Source: Micromonospora sp. WMMD1120 (lineage in GTDB: Bacteria; Actinomycetota; Actinomycetes; Mycobacteriales; Micromonosporaceae). From it: DNA of 64,000 nucleotides. The first letter of the stretch is position 1, and each line of letters begins with the position of its first letter. Below, in pieces: positions 42,603-54,826 of the stretch. The position numbers were made by a program, and so were the translations under genes. The stretch spans positions 2,884,501 through 2,948,500 of the forward strand of contig NZ_JARUBO010000005.1 in NCBI RefSeq assembly GCF_029626235.1. Reading direction: 5' to 3'. The notes under the pieces are model-generated. The model was not told the origin of the DNA, did not search any database, and was given only the letters and a program-made list of their open reading frames with translations.

Positions 42603-43427
42603 TCACACCCCCTTGGGATGCCACACCGTCTTCGTCTCCAGCAGCGTCGTCATCCGGGCCACCCCCGGGTCGGCGAACCAGTCGTTGTCGATCGGGGCGG
42701 GCCGGAGCACCCGCTTCAGGTTCTCCGCCGCCTTGACCTCCAGCTCGGTGGCGAGCGCGGCGTCGGTCACCCCGGTCAGGTCGATCGCGTTGACGTCCAG
42801 GTGCGACGCCAACGTGGGCGCGGTCTCGGTGATCGCGCCGGTGAGGATGTTGACCACGCCTCCGGGCAGGTCGGAGGTGGCCAACACCTCGGCCAGCGTC
42901 ACCGCCGCCAGCGGCTCGGTGGGGGAGGCCGCCACCACCACGGTGTTGCCGGTGACGATCGCCGGGGCGATCACGCTGACCAGGCCGAGCAGCGCCGGAC
43001 GCTCCGGGGCGACCACCGCCACCACGCCGGTCGGCTCCGGGGCGGAGAGGTTGAAGTAGGGGCCGGCGACCGGGTTCGCGCCGCCGTACACCTGGGCGAG
43101 CTTGTCGGCCCAGCCGGCGTACCAGACCCAGCGGTCGACGGCGGCGTCGACCTCGTCGCCGGGGACGCCGAGGGCGACGAACTGCTCGCGGCGGCCCTCC
43201 AGCATCTCGGCCGCCCGGTAGAGGATCTGACCCCTGTTGTACGCGGTGGCGCCGGCCCAGCCCTTGACGGCGGCGCGGGCGGCGACCACCGCGTCCCGGG
43301 CGTCCTTGCGGGAGGCCAGTGACACATTCGAGGACTGCACGAGATACGACCGTCCCGACTCGCTGCGCGGGAACTTCCCGCCGATGAAGAGCTTGTACGT
43401 CTTGCGTACCGCGACCCGCTCAGACAC
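42603..43427 (-). CDS. Truncated aldehyde-dehydrogenase-like protein lacking the catalytic half
   Basis: The 274-residue product aligns by eye with the N-terminal NAD-binding half of aldehyde dehydrogenases: YKLFIGGKFPRSES, ARAAVKGWAGATAYNRGQILYR, WADKLAQVYGG, a divergent AVVAPERPALLGLVSVIAP where functional enzymes read VIPWNFP, and LPGGVVNILTG. It then ends in TRMTTLL-type sequence without the catalytic Cys domain. It overlaps the full-length enzyme gene by 8 bp, so it is deliberately co-expressed. A non-catalytic partner or regulatory subunit is more likely than a pseudogene, because codon use and frame are intact. Confidence 0.8.
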   Translation of the reverse strand: MSERVAVRKTYKLFIGGKFPRSESGRSYLVQSSNVSLASRKDARDAVVAARAAVKGWAGATAYNRGQILYRAAEMLEGRREQFVALGVPGDEVDAAVDRWVWYAGWADKLAQVYGGANPVAGPYFNLSAPEPTGVVAVVAPERPALLGLVSVIAPAIVTGNTVVVAASPTEPLAAVTLAEVLATSDLPGGVVNILTGAITETAPTLASHLDVNAIDLTGVTDAALATELEVKAAENLKRVLRPAPIDNDWFADPGVARMTTLLETKTVWHPKGV

Positions 43428-44850
43428 TGAGGTACCCCTCCAGCCCGTGCCGGCCGCCCTCGCGACCGTAGCCCGACTCCTTGTAGCCGCCGAACGGCGA
43501 GGTGGGGTCGAACTTGTTGAACGTGTTGGCCCAGACCACGCCGGCGCGCAGCCGGTCGGCCATCCACAGGATCCGGGAGCCCTTGTCGGTCCAGATTCCC
43601 GCCGACAGCCCGTACGGCGTGTTGTTGGCCTTCTCCACGGCCTCGGCCGGGGTGCGGAAGGTGAGCACCGACAGCACCGGGCCGAAGATCTCCTCGCGGG
43701 CGATGCGGTGCGCCTGGGTGACCCCGGTGAAGATCGTCGGCGCGAACCAGAAGCCGCGCTCGGGCAGCTCGCACGGGGCCGACCAGCGCTCGGCGCCCTC
43801 GGCCGAGCCGGCGTCGGACAGCTCGCGGATGCGGTCGAGCTGGGCGGCCGAGTTGATCGCGCCGACGTCGGTGTTCTTGTCCAGCGGGTCGCCGACCCGG
43901 AGCTGGGCCATCCGGCGTTTCAGCGACTCCAGCACCCGGTCGGCCACGTTCTCCTGCACCAGCAGACGCGAGCCGGCGCAGCAGACGTGCCCCTGGTTGA
44001 AGAAGATGCCGTTGACGATGCCCTCGACGGCCTGGTCGATGGGCGCGTCGTCGAAGACGATGTTGGCGGCCTTGCCGCCCAGCTCCAGGGTGAGCTTCTT
44101 GCGGGTGCCGGCGACGGAGCGGGCGATGGCCCGGCCGACCTCGGTGGAGCCGGTGAAGGCGACCTTGTCCACGCCGGGGTGCTCCACCAGCGCCCGGCCG
44201 GTGTCGCCAGCGCCGGTGACGATGTTGACCACACCGGCCGGCAGGTCGGCCTGCTGGCAGATCTCGGCGAAGAGCAGCGCGGTCAGCGGGGTGGTCTCGG
44301 CCGGCTTCAGCACCACCGTGTTGCCGGCGGCCAACGCCGGGGCGATCTTCCAGGCCAGCATGAGCAGCGGGAAGTTCCACGGGATGACCTGCGCGGCCAC
44401 CCCGATCGGCTGCGGGTTCGCGCCGAAGCCGGCGTGCTCAAGCTTGTCGGCCCAACCGGCGTAGTAGAAGAAGTGCGCGGCGACCAGCGGCAGGTCGACG
44501 TCGCGAGATTCCTTGATCGGCTTGCCGTTGTCCAGCGATTCCAGGACGGCCAGCTCGCGGGAGCGCTCCTGGATGAGCCGGGCGATCCGGTACAGGTACT
44601 TCGCCCGGTCCCGGCCCGGCATCGGACCCCAGACCTTGTCGTACGCCTTCCGGGCGGCGCGTACCGCGCGTTCCACGTCCTCGGCGCCGGCCTCGGCGAC
44701 CTCGGCCAGCACCTCCTCCGAGGCGGGGTTGATCGACTTGAAGCTGCCACCGTCGGCGGGATCGACGAACTTACCGTCGACGAACAGCCCGTACGAGGGT
44801 TTGAGGTCCACCACCGAGCGGGACTCGGGGGCGGGGGCGTATTCGAACAT
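43420..44850 (-). CDS. Aldehyde dehydrogenase
   Basis: The 476-residue NAD(P)-dependent enzyme oxidises an aldehyde to an acid. It has the cofactor motifs IPWNFPLLML and FTGSTEVGRAI, the general base Glu in LELGGKAANIVF and the catalytic Cys in NQGHVCCAGSR. Its place 6 nt downstream of deoC suggests that acetaldehyde released from deoxyribose 5-phosphate is its substrate. The stop overlaps the start of the truncated homologue. The start is ATG 44850. Confidence 0.93.
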   Translation of the reverse strand: MFEYAPAPESRSVVDLKPSYGLFVDGKFVDPADGGSFKSINPASEEVLAEVAEAGAEDVERAVRAARKAYDKVWGPMPGRDRAKYLYRIARLIQERSRELAVLESLDNGKPIKESRDVDLPLVAAHFFYYAGWADKLEHAGFGANPQPIGVAAQVIPWNFPLLMLAWKIAPALAAGNTVVLKPAETTPLTALLFAEICQQADLPAGVVNIVTGAGDTGRALVEHPGVDKVAFTGSTEVGRAIARSVAGTRKKLTLELGGKAANIVFDDAPIDQAVEGIVNGIFFNQGHVCCAGSRLLVQENVADRVLESLKRRMAQLRVGDPLDKNTDVGAINSAAQLDRIRELSDAGSAEGAERWSAPCELPERGFWFAPTIFTGVTQAHRIAREEIFGPVLSVLTFRTPAEAVEKANNTPYGLSAGIWTDKGSRILWMADRLRAGVVWANTFNKFDPTSPFGGYKESGYGREGGRHGLEGYLSV

Positions 44851-44856
44851 CGGCTA

Positions 44857-45846
44857 TCAGTCCAGGGTGAAGTAGTCGGGACCGGAGTAGGTGCCGGTCG
44901 TCAGCTTGGTGCGCTGCATCAGCAGGTCGTTGAGCAGGCTGGACGCGCCGAAGCGGAACCAGTCCGGGTCGAGCCAGTCCGGGCCGACGGTCTCGTTGAC
45001 CATCACCAGGTACTTGATCGCGTCCTTGGTGGTCTTGATGCCGCCGGCGGGCTTCACGCCCACCTGCCGCCCGGTCGCCGCCCGGAAGTCGCGGACCGCC
45101 TCCAGCATCACCAGGGTCACCGGCGGCGTCGCCGCGACCGGGACCTTGCCGGTGGACGTCTTGATGAAGTCGCCGCCGGCCAGCATGGCCAGCCAGGAGG
45201 CCCGGCGTACGTTGTCGTAGGTGGCCAACTCGCCGGTCTCCAGGATCACCTTGAGGTGGGCTGCCGGGCGCCCCTGGCGACCGCCGTCAGCAGGGCCGCA
45301 GGCCTCCTTGACCGCGACGATCTCGTCGTAGACCTCCTTGTACCGCCCGGCCAGGAACGCGCCCCGGTTGATCACCATGTCGATCTCGTCGGCACCGGCC
45401 GCGACCGCCGCCCGGGTGTCGGCGAGCTTGACCTCCAGTGGCGCCTGACCCGACGGGAACGCCGTCGCCACGCTGGCCAGGTGCACGGCGGACCCGCGCA
45501 GCACCTCGGCCACGTACGGGACCATCGCCGGGTAGACGCAGACCGCGCCGACGTGCGGGCAGGACGGGTCGGCCGGGTCGGGGCGCAGCGCCTTCGCGGC
45601 CAGCGCGCGCACCTTGCCCGGGGTGTCCGCCCCCTCCAGGGTGGTCAGGTCGACCATCCGGATCGCCAGGTCGATCGCCTGCGCCTTGGCGGTGGTCTTG
45701 ATGGAGCGGGTGCCGAGCTGCGCCGCCCGCTGCTCCGCGCCGACCTGGTCCACGCCCGGTAGGCCGTGCAGGAAGGTCCGCAGAGCGGTCTCGGATCGTC
45801 CCAGCTCGGAGAGGTCCGACCGGGCCGACGTCGTTGTCGCCGTCAT
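44857..45846 (-). CDS. deoC: Deoxyribose-phosphate aldolase
   Basis: The 329-residue class I aldolase splits 2-deoxyribose 5-phosphate into glyceraldehyde 3-phosphate and acetaldehyde. The Schiff-base Lys is in DFIKTSTGKVP, and the second catalytic Lys in VGVKPAGGIKT. It is longer than the roughly 220-residue E. coli short forms, matching the actinobacterial long form. ATG 45846 was chosen; an upstream extension to 45864 has no support. It heads a minus-strand operon with two aldehyde dehydrogenase genes and is divergent from upp. Confidence 0.95.
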   Translation of the reverse strand: MTATTTSARSDLSELGRSETALRTFLHGLPGVDQVGAEQRAAQLGTRSIKTTAKAQAIDLAIRMVDLTTLEGADTPGKVRALAAKALRPDPADPSCPHVGAVCVYPAMVPYVAEVLRGSAVHLASVATAFPSGQAPLEVKLADTRAAVAAGADEIDMVINRGAFLAGRYKEVYDEIVAVKEACGPADGGRQGRPAAHLKVILETGELATYDNVRRASWLAMLAGGDFIKTSTGKVPVAATPPVTLVMLEAVRDFRAATGRQVGVKPAGGIKTTKDAIKYLVMVNETVGPDWLDPDWFRFGASSLLNDLLMQRTKLTTGTYSGPDYFTLD

Positions 45847-45975
45847 GACCCGAAGTCTACGCACCGGAGCCCCGAGTGATCTTGCTCACGATCAGCACCC
45901 CGAGCACCCCGAGCGCCCGGCGTGAGTGGCGTCGCTGGTCCGACCGCACCGGCACCGCCCGGCCCTACGGAGCGG

Positions 45976-45981
45976 TAGGTT
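45976..45981 (+). promoter_or_regulatory. -10 box of a probable leaderless upp promoter
   Basis: TAGGTT lies 8 nt before the upp GTG at 45990, and no ribosome-binding site is present. Confidence 0.45.
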
Positions 45982-45989
45982 GAGCGATC

Positions 45990-46622
45990 GTGGACGTACA
46001 CGTCATTGACCATCCGCTGGCCCAGTCCAGGTTGACCGCCATGCGGGACGCGCGCACCGATTCCTCGACGTTCCGGGCCGCGCTGCACGAACTGACCACC
46101 ATGCTGGTGTACGAGGCGGCGCGCTCCTTCCCCGTCGAGCGGTACCCGGTGCAGACGCCGGTCACCGGCACCGAGGGGACCCGGCTGGCCAACCCGCCGC
46201 TGCTGGTCCCGGTGCTGCGGGCCGGCCTGGGCATGGCGGACGCGGCGCTGGGCCTGCTGCCCGAGTCGTCGATGGGCTTCGTGGGTCTGGCCCGCGACGA
46301 GGTGACCTACGAGCCGCGGGCGTACATGGAGTCGCTGCCCCGCGACCTGGCCGGGCTGCCGGTGCTGGTGCTCGACCCGATGCTGGCCACCGGCGGCTCG
46401 CTGGAGCACTGCTGCCGGCTGCTGGCCGACCGGGGGTGCACCGACATCACGGTGCTCTGCGTGCTCGCCGCGCCGGTCGGCATCGAGCGGCTGGAACGCT
46501 CCGGCCTGCCGTTGCGCCTGGTCACCGCCTCGATCGACGCCGGGCTCAACGACAACATGTTCATCGTTCCGGGGCTGGGTGACGCGGGCGACCGGCAGTT
46601 CGGCGGCATGCCCCGCTTCTGA
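45990..46622 (+). CDS. upp: Uracil phosphoribosyltransferase
   Basis: The 210-residue enzyme makes UMP from uracil and PRPP. The PRPP-binding loop is [14 protein letters not shown] (about residues 125-138), and the uracil-binding C-terminal motif is [15 protein letters not shown]. The length is standard. It salvages the base released by the pyrimidine phosphorylase step. The GTG start has a leaderless context. Confidence 0.96.
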   Translation: MDVHVIDHPLAQSRLTAMRDARTDSSTFRAALHELTTMLVYEAARSFPVERYPVQTPVTGTEGTRLANPPLLVPVLRAGLGMADAALGLLPESSMGFVGLARDEVTYEPRAYMESLPRDLAGLPVLVLDPMLATGGSLEHCCRLLADRGCTDITVLCVLAAPVGIERLERSGLPLRLVTASIDAGLNDNMFIVPGLGDAGDRQFGGMPRF

Positions 46623-46684
46623 GGCGTCACCGGGGCCGGCCGGGTCCGCGCGCTTTGTGCGCGGACCCGCTACCGTCTTCGGCC

Positions 46685-47362
46685 ATGACTGGTGTTGCGC
46701 TCGCCGAGGAGTTGCTGCTCCTCGCCTACGACGACACGACCGGCAAGGCGACCATGCCGCGGATCAGCCTGGATCTGGGCATGGCCGCGGCGGTGCTGGT
46801 CGAGCTGGCCCTGGCCGGCCGGATCGCGTACGCCGACGGGTCCCTGACGGTGGTCGACCCGACCCCGACCGGCGAGCCGTTCACCGACGACGTGCTCAAG
46901 CGGATCGCCGCTGACACCCCGCACTCCCCGGCCTCCTGGGTGCAGCGCCTGCGGCACGGCCTGCGCGACCGGATCCTCGACGACCTGTGCCGGCAGGGCG
47001 TCGTCCGGGATGTCGACGAGACCGAGCTGGGTTTCATCCACGTGCACCGCTACCCGGTCGTGGACGCGTCCGTCGAGGCGGAGACCCGGCAGCGGCTGGC
47101 CGAGGCCCTGAGCGGCGCGGCAGCCCCGGACGAGCGGACCGCCGCGCTGGCCACCCTCGTCGTGGTGCTCCGGATGGAGACCGCCCTCGGGGTGAACGGC
47201 GACACGGCCGCCGACGCCCGTCGCCGGCTGGAGGAGATCGCCAGCGGCGCCGGCTTCTCCGGCGAGGTGAGCACCGAGGACTCGGTGGTCCGCCCATCGG
47301 TCGGACTGGTCGTCGCCGCCCTCGCCCGGGCCGTCGAGCAGGCGCTCGGCCCGCGCCGCTGA
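46685..47362 (+). CDS. GPP34 (GOLPH3/Vps74-like) family phosphoprotein
   Basis: The 225-residue, mostly helical protein matches the bacterial GPP34 family: LAEELLLLAYDD at the start, MAAAVLVELALAGRI, LRHGLRDRILDDLCRQGVV and the later RLAEALSG. Eukaryotic members bind phosphatidylinositol 4-phosphate and sort glycosyltransferases; actinobacterial copies are common and of unknown function. A TACCGT hexamer (46671-46676) lies 8 nt before ATG 46685, so the mRNA is probably leaderless. Confidence 0.88.
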   Translation: MTGVALAEELLLLAYDDTTGKATMPRISLDLGMAAAVLVELALAGRIAYADGSLTVVDPTPTGEPFTDDVLKRIAADTPHSPASWVQRLRHGLRDRILDDLCRQGVVRDVDETELGFIHVHRYPVVDASVEAETRQRLAEALSGAAAPDERTAALATLVVVLRMETALGVNGDTAADARRRLEEIASGAGFSGEVSTEDSVVRPSVGLVVAALARAVEQALGPRR

Positions 47363-47428
47363 CGGTCGGATCGACAACGCGCCGCTGAGCGCCTGTTGAC
47401 CCTGCGCGAACCGACACCGCACGACGTG

Positions 47429-47502
47429 CCCTTTGCTCTGCACCCGCCCAGGCGCCACCTACCGGTCGTCGGGTGGCGCTTTCGCGGGTGCAGAGCAAAG
47501 GG
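47429..47502. repeat. Interspersed palindromic element (CCCTTTGCTCTGC family), intergenic copy
   Basis: Perfect 18-bp arms CCCTTTGCTCTGCACCCG (47429-47446) and its complement (47485-47502) enclose a second perfect 8-bp stem, GCGCCACC / GGTGGCGC (47452-47459, 47472-47479). It lies between convergent genes and can also function as a terminator. It is the intact relative of the copy inside the methyltransferase gene at 22497. Confidence 0.85.
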
Positions 47503-47535
47503 CGGGCGGGTCTGTGTGGGTGGGAGCAGTGGGGC

Positions 47536-49200
47536 TCAGAGGCCGAGGGCCGCGCCGACCTCGGCGCGCAGCGCGGCGACGGCCGACGCCGCGCGGCTGC
47601 GGGCCGTCCGGACGTCGCCGTCCACGACCGGCTCCACCACCTCGAGGTACGCCTTGAGCTTCGGCTCGGTGCCGGACGGCCGGATCACCACCCGGGTCGA
47701 CGCGGTGCGCAGGATCACCACGTCCGCCTCGGGCAACAGGTCCTTGACGCTGTCCACCGACTGCCCGAGCAGCGTGGTCGGGGTGACCGCCCGGATCCGG
47801 GCCATCGCGTCGGCGATCACCCGCAGGTCGTCCACCCGGGCGGAGAGCTGATCGGTGTGGTGCACGCCGAACTCGGCGGCCAGCTCGTCCAGTCGGTCGG
47901 TGAGCGTACGGCCCTGGGCCTTCAGGCCGGCGGCCAGCTCGGCCACCGTCAGCGCGGCGGTGATCCCGTCCTTGTCCCGCACGTGCTCCGGGGCGACGCA
48001 GTAGCCGAGCGCCTCCTCGTAGCCGAAGACCAGCGGCGCGCTCCCGCCGCCGCCCCGCACGATCCACTTGAAGCCGGTCAACGTCTCGTCGTAGGGCAGG
48101 CCCCGGGCCGCGCACATCGCCCGCAGCAGCGACGACGACACGATGGTGGTGGCGTAGAGCCCGGTCACCCCCCGGCGCATCAGGTGGTCGGCGAGCAGCA
48201 CGCCCACCTCGTCGCCGCGCAGCATGCGCCAGCCGTCGCGGTCCCGGACGACCACCGCGCACCGGTCCGCGTCCGGGTCGTTCGCGATGGCCAGGTCCGC
48301 CCCGGTGGAGTCGGCCAGGGCGATCAGCCGGTCCACGGCGCCCGGCTCCTCCGGGTTGGGGAACGACACTGTGGGAAACGCCGGGTCCGGCTCGGCCTGG
48401 TCGGGCACCACACCGGGGACCGGGAAGCCCGCGCGGGCGAAGGCCGCGGTGAGCACCGCCGCGCCCACCCCGTGCAGCGGGGTGTACGCCACCGACAGGT
48501 CCCGCGGCCCGTCCGGGTCGATCACCGCGGTGGCCCGCTCGACGTACGCGGCGACCAGGTCGTCGCCGAGCACCTGCCCGGGTGGACCCAACGGCACCTC
48601 GGTCAGCGGCCCGACCGCTCGGATGGCCGCCTCGATCCCGGCGTCGGCGGGCGGCACGATCTGCGCTCCGGCGCCCAGCTCGCCGCCCAGCTCCGCGCCG
48701 AGGTAGACCTTGTAGCCGTTGTCCTGCGGCGGGTTGTGACTGGCGGTGACCATCACGCCGGCGACCCCGCCGAGGTGACGGACCGCGTACGCCAGCACCG
48801 GGGTCGGCAGCGGGCGGGGCAGCAGCACCGCCGGTCGGCCCGCCCCGGTCGCCACCTGCGCGGTGCGCTCGGCGAACTGCCGGGAGCCGTGCCGGGCGTC
48901 GTACCCGATCACCAGGGGGCCGGTGCCGCCCTCGGCCGCGAGCCAGGTGACCAGGCCGGCGGCGGCCTGGGTGACCACCGCGAGGTTCATCCCGTTCGGG
49001 CCGGCGCGCAGCGGACCGCGCAGGCCGGCCGTGCCGAAGGTCAGCGGGCCGGCGAACCGGTCGGCCAACTCCGGCGCGCTCGCCGGCAGCCGGTCCAGCA
49101 CCGCCGTCAGCTCGCCCCGGCTCACCGGGTCGGGGTCGTCAGCCAACCAACGCTGGGCCTGCTCACGAATGTCGTCGATGTCAGTGCTGTCCGCCACCAT
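47536..49200 (-). CDS. Phosphohexomutase/phosphopentomutase (PMM/PGM family)
   Basis: The 554-residue enzyme moves a phosphate between C1 and C5/C6 of a sugar. The catalytic phosphoserine loop is VTASHNPPQDNGYK, the metal site is NDPDADR, the sugar loop includes GYEEALGY, and the phosphate site is VIRPSGTEPKLK. In the alpha-D-phosphohexomutase superfamily, the length and the position among nucleoside-catabolic genes favour a phosphopentomutase/PGM2-type role (ribose or deoxyribose 1-phosphate to 5-phosphate), although phosphomannomutase is the usual database name. ATG 49200 was chosen with weak AGAGG upstream. Confidence 0.9.
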   Translation of the reverse strand: MVADSTDIDDIREQAQRWLADDPDPVSRGELTAVLDRLPASAPELADRFAGPLTFGTAGLRGPLRAGPNGMNLAVVTQAAAGLVTWLAAEGGTGPLVIGYDARHGSRQFAERTAQVATGAGRPAVLLPRPLPTPVLAYAVRHLGGVAGVMVTASHNPPQDNGYKVYLGAELGGELGAGAQIVPPADAGIEAAIRAVGPLTEVPLGPPGQVLGDDLVAAYVERATAVIDPDGPRDLSVAYTPLHGVGAAVLTAAFARAGFPVPGVVPDQAEPDPAFPTVSFPNPEEPGAVDRLIALADSTGADLAIANDPDADRCAVVVRDRDGWRMLRGDEVGVLLADHLMRRGVTGLYATTIVSSSLLRAMCAARGLPYDETLTGFKWIVRGGGGSAPLVFGYEEALGYCVAPEHVRDKDGITAALTVAELAAGLKAQGRTLTDRLDELAAEFGVHHTDQLSARVDDLRVIADAMARIRAVTPTTLLGQSVDSVKDLLPEADVVILRTASTRVVIRPSGTEPKLKAYLEVVEPVVDGDVRTARSRAASAVAALRAEVGAALGL

Positions 49201-49248
49201 GCCTCTTGATAGCACGGCGGCGGAACAGCACCGGTGGTTCCCTCCGGC

Positions 49249-51327
<2,079 letters not shown>

Positions 51328-51520
51328 AGAAAAGCCACCGGGGGAAATCGAGGGGGCTGGGACACAACCCCCCTATCTTGCTGGTTCCGACGCCCGATGC
51401 GAAAGCCGACGCGACGGAGGTTTATCGAAGTCGACAGAACGTGCCCTGTCGTTCACCTCGCGTCGAACCGTCCGGACCCGCTGTGCGGTATCCCTCACCC
51501 GACGACGTGGCCCGGCGTCC

Positions 51521-51526
51521 TACCAT
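51521..51526 (+). promoter_or_regulatory. -10 box of a probable leaderless promoter
   Basis: TACCAT lies 6 nt before the mutase ATG at 51533 without a ribosome-binding site. Confidence 0.45.
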
Positions 51527-51532
51527 CCGGGG

Positions 51533-53116
<1,584 letters not shown>

Positions 53117-53566
53117 TCGCTGCGGGCCGCGCTGTCGCGGAGTGTCCCGCCGGCGGAGCGGGTACCCCTCTCGGAAGGGCTGGGACGCACACCGTGTGCG
53201 CCCGGCGCGGGTGAGCGCGTGTGAGCGTCCATACCCGGCCCGCTGCGGAGAGTGGTCGGCTAATTGTCGGAGTGTCAGTTCACCACCCCGACTAATGCGA
53301 CAATTCGCAACAGGCCCTCGGTGCGTTCTGCCGGATTGGGCGACCGCCGCGATTAGTTACGCGTTGTAGGAGGTGAGGGGCCGATGACGGCGTTCGACCG
53401 TGATCTACCTGCTCGCTCTCAACTCTTTGATGCCTCTCAGCAGGGCATTCGTGACGCTGCGCGGTCCGATCATCACCGTAACGAGGTTGCGCAGCGTCAC
53501 CGTCGGAGGGCTAGGCTGTCTGCTGTCCCCGATGATCCATCCATTTCTAGTGATCGAGAATTCGAC
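53117..53566 (+). other. Non-coding leader and promoter region of the M20 gene
   Basis: This 450-bp stretch is less GC-rich than its surroundings. It includes an 8-bp inverted repeat (AATTGTCG 53262-53269, CGACAATT 53298-53305), an AGGAGG-like site just before an ATG at 53384, and a TTGCGC/TAGGCT pair (53487-53492 and 53512-53517, 19-bp spacer) that could be the promoter. The frame from ATG 53384 is open into the M20 gene, but third positions are G/C in only about half of its 61 codons, unlike any real gene nearby, so I treat it as untranslated or atypical sequence. Confidence 0.55.
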
Positions 53567-54826
53567 GTGACGAGTGCGTTGACGCTGCCCACGAATGGCC
53601 AGCTGGCGTCGTCCTGGCTGGAGACGCCACCCGGATCCCAGCCGCTCCCCGGTGAGCTGGACCACCTCCTCGCCCTCCGGGTACCGGGGCTGATCGCTAC
53701 GCGCCGTCACCTCCACTCGCATCCCGAGCTCTCCGGCACCGAGTTCGAGACGGCCGCCCTGATCGCCCGGGAACTCTCGCTCGCCGGGCTGAACCCACGG
53801 CTGCTGCCCAAGGGCAACGGCGTGATCTGCGACGTCAACGGCCGGCCGGACGGCCCGGTCGTGGCGCTGCGCGCCGACATCGACGCGCTGCCCCTCGACG
53901 ACCCGAAGGACGTGCCCTACCGGTCGACCGTGGAGGGCGTGTGCCACGCCTGCGGCCACGACGTGCACACCTCGATCCTGCTCGGCGTCGGCATGCTGCT
54001 CGCCCAGCTCGCCGACCTCGGCGAGCTGGACGGCCGGGTCCGGCTGATCTTCCAGCCGGCCGAGGAGATCCTGCCCTGCGGTTCGCTGGAGGTCATCGAG
54101 GCCGGCGGCCTGGACGACGTGGTGCAGATCTTCGCGCTGCACTGCGACCCCAACCTCCCGGTGGGCCAGGTCGGCCTGCGGGTCGGCCCGATCACCGCCG
54201 CCGCCGACAACGTCACCGTCCGGCTCTCCGGGCCGGGCGGGCACACCGCCCGCCCGCACCTGACCGTCGACATGGTGGACGCGCTGGGCCGGTTGATCAC
54301 CGAGGTCCCGGCCCTGGTCAGCCGCCGGGTGCCGGCCAACAGCGGGCTGCTGCTGGTGTTCGGCCACGCCTCGGCCGGCACCCGTTACAACGTCATCCCG
54401 TCCGAGGCCAGCGCCTCCGGCACGCTGCGGGTGATGGACCGCGACACCTGGGAGCAGGCTCCCAAGATCGTCGGTCAGGTGGTCCGGGACGTGATCGCGC
54501 CGACCGGCGCCACTGTCGACCTCGAATACCTGCGTGGTCGACCGCCGGTGTGCAACGACGCCCGGGCCATCCAGGTGCTGACCGCCGCCACCGCCGCCGC
54601 GCTCGGCCCGGACGGCATCGCCGAGACACCGCAGAGCATGGGCGGTGAGGACTTCTCCTGGTATCTGGAGTACGTCCCCGGCGCGCTCGCCCGGCTCGGG
54701 GTGGGCCGCTCCGGCCCCAACGTCGACCTGCACCGCGCAAGCTTCGACGTGGACGAGCGGGCCATCCCGGCCGGGGTCCGCGTCATGGTGCAGACCGCGC
54801 TGCGGGCACTGGCGGCGGCGCGCTGA
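53567..54826 (+). CDS. M20-family metallo-amidohydrolase
   Basis: The 419-residue product belongs to the M20D amidohydrolase group (N-acyl-amino-acid or amidated-substrate hydrolases). Metal-binding and catalytic motifs are RRHLHSHPELSG, LRADIDALP, HACGHDVHTSILLG and FQPAEEILPCG, with GGEDFSWYL near the end. GTG 53567 is preferred; an ATG at 53384 in the same frame has a good ribosome-binding site but would add 61 residues of atypical codon use. The last 44 bp overlap, tail to tail, the DUF4349 gene on the other strand. The substrate is unknown. Confidence 0.88.
   Translation: MTSALTLPTNGQLASSWLETPPGSQPLPGELDHLLALRVPGLIATRRHLHSHPELSGTEFETAALIARELSLAGLNPRLLPKGNGVICDVNGRPDGPVVALRADIDALPLDDPKDVPYRSTVEGVCHACGHDVHTSILLGVGMLLAQLADLGELDGRVRLIFQPAEEILPCGSLEVIEAGGLDDVVQIFALHCDPNLPVGQVGLRVGPITAAADNVTVRLSGPGGHTARPHLTVDMVDALGRLITEVPALVSRRVPANSGLLLVFGHASAGTRYNVIPSEASASGTLRVMDRDTWEQAPKIVGQVVRDVIAPTGATVDLEYLRGRPPVCNDARAIQVLTAATAAALGPDGIAETPQSMGGEDFSWYLEYVPGALARLGVGRSGPNVDLHRASFDVDERAIPAGVRVMVQTALRALAAAR

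Noticed and set aside
53384..53566. N-terminal extension of the M20 amidohydrolase from ATG 53384
   Set aside because: Third-position G/C is about 49 percent over 61 codons, and the family N-terminus is already complete from GTG 53567. I kept it as a noted alternative.
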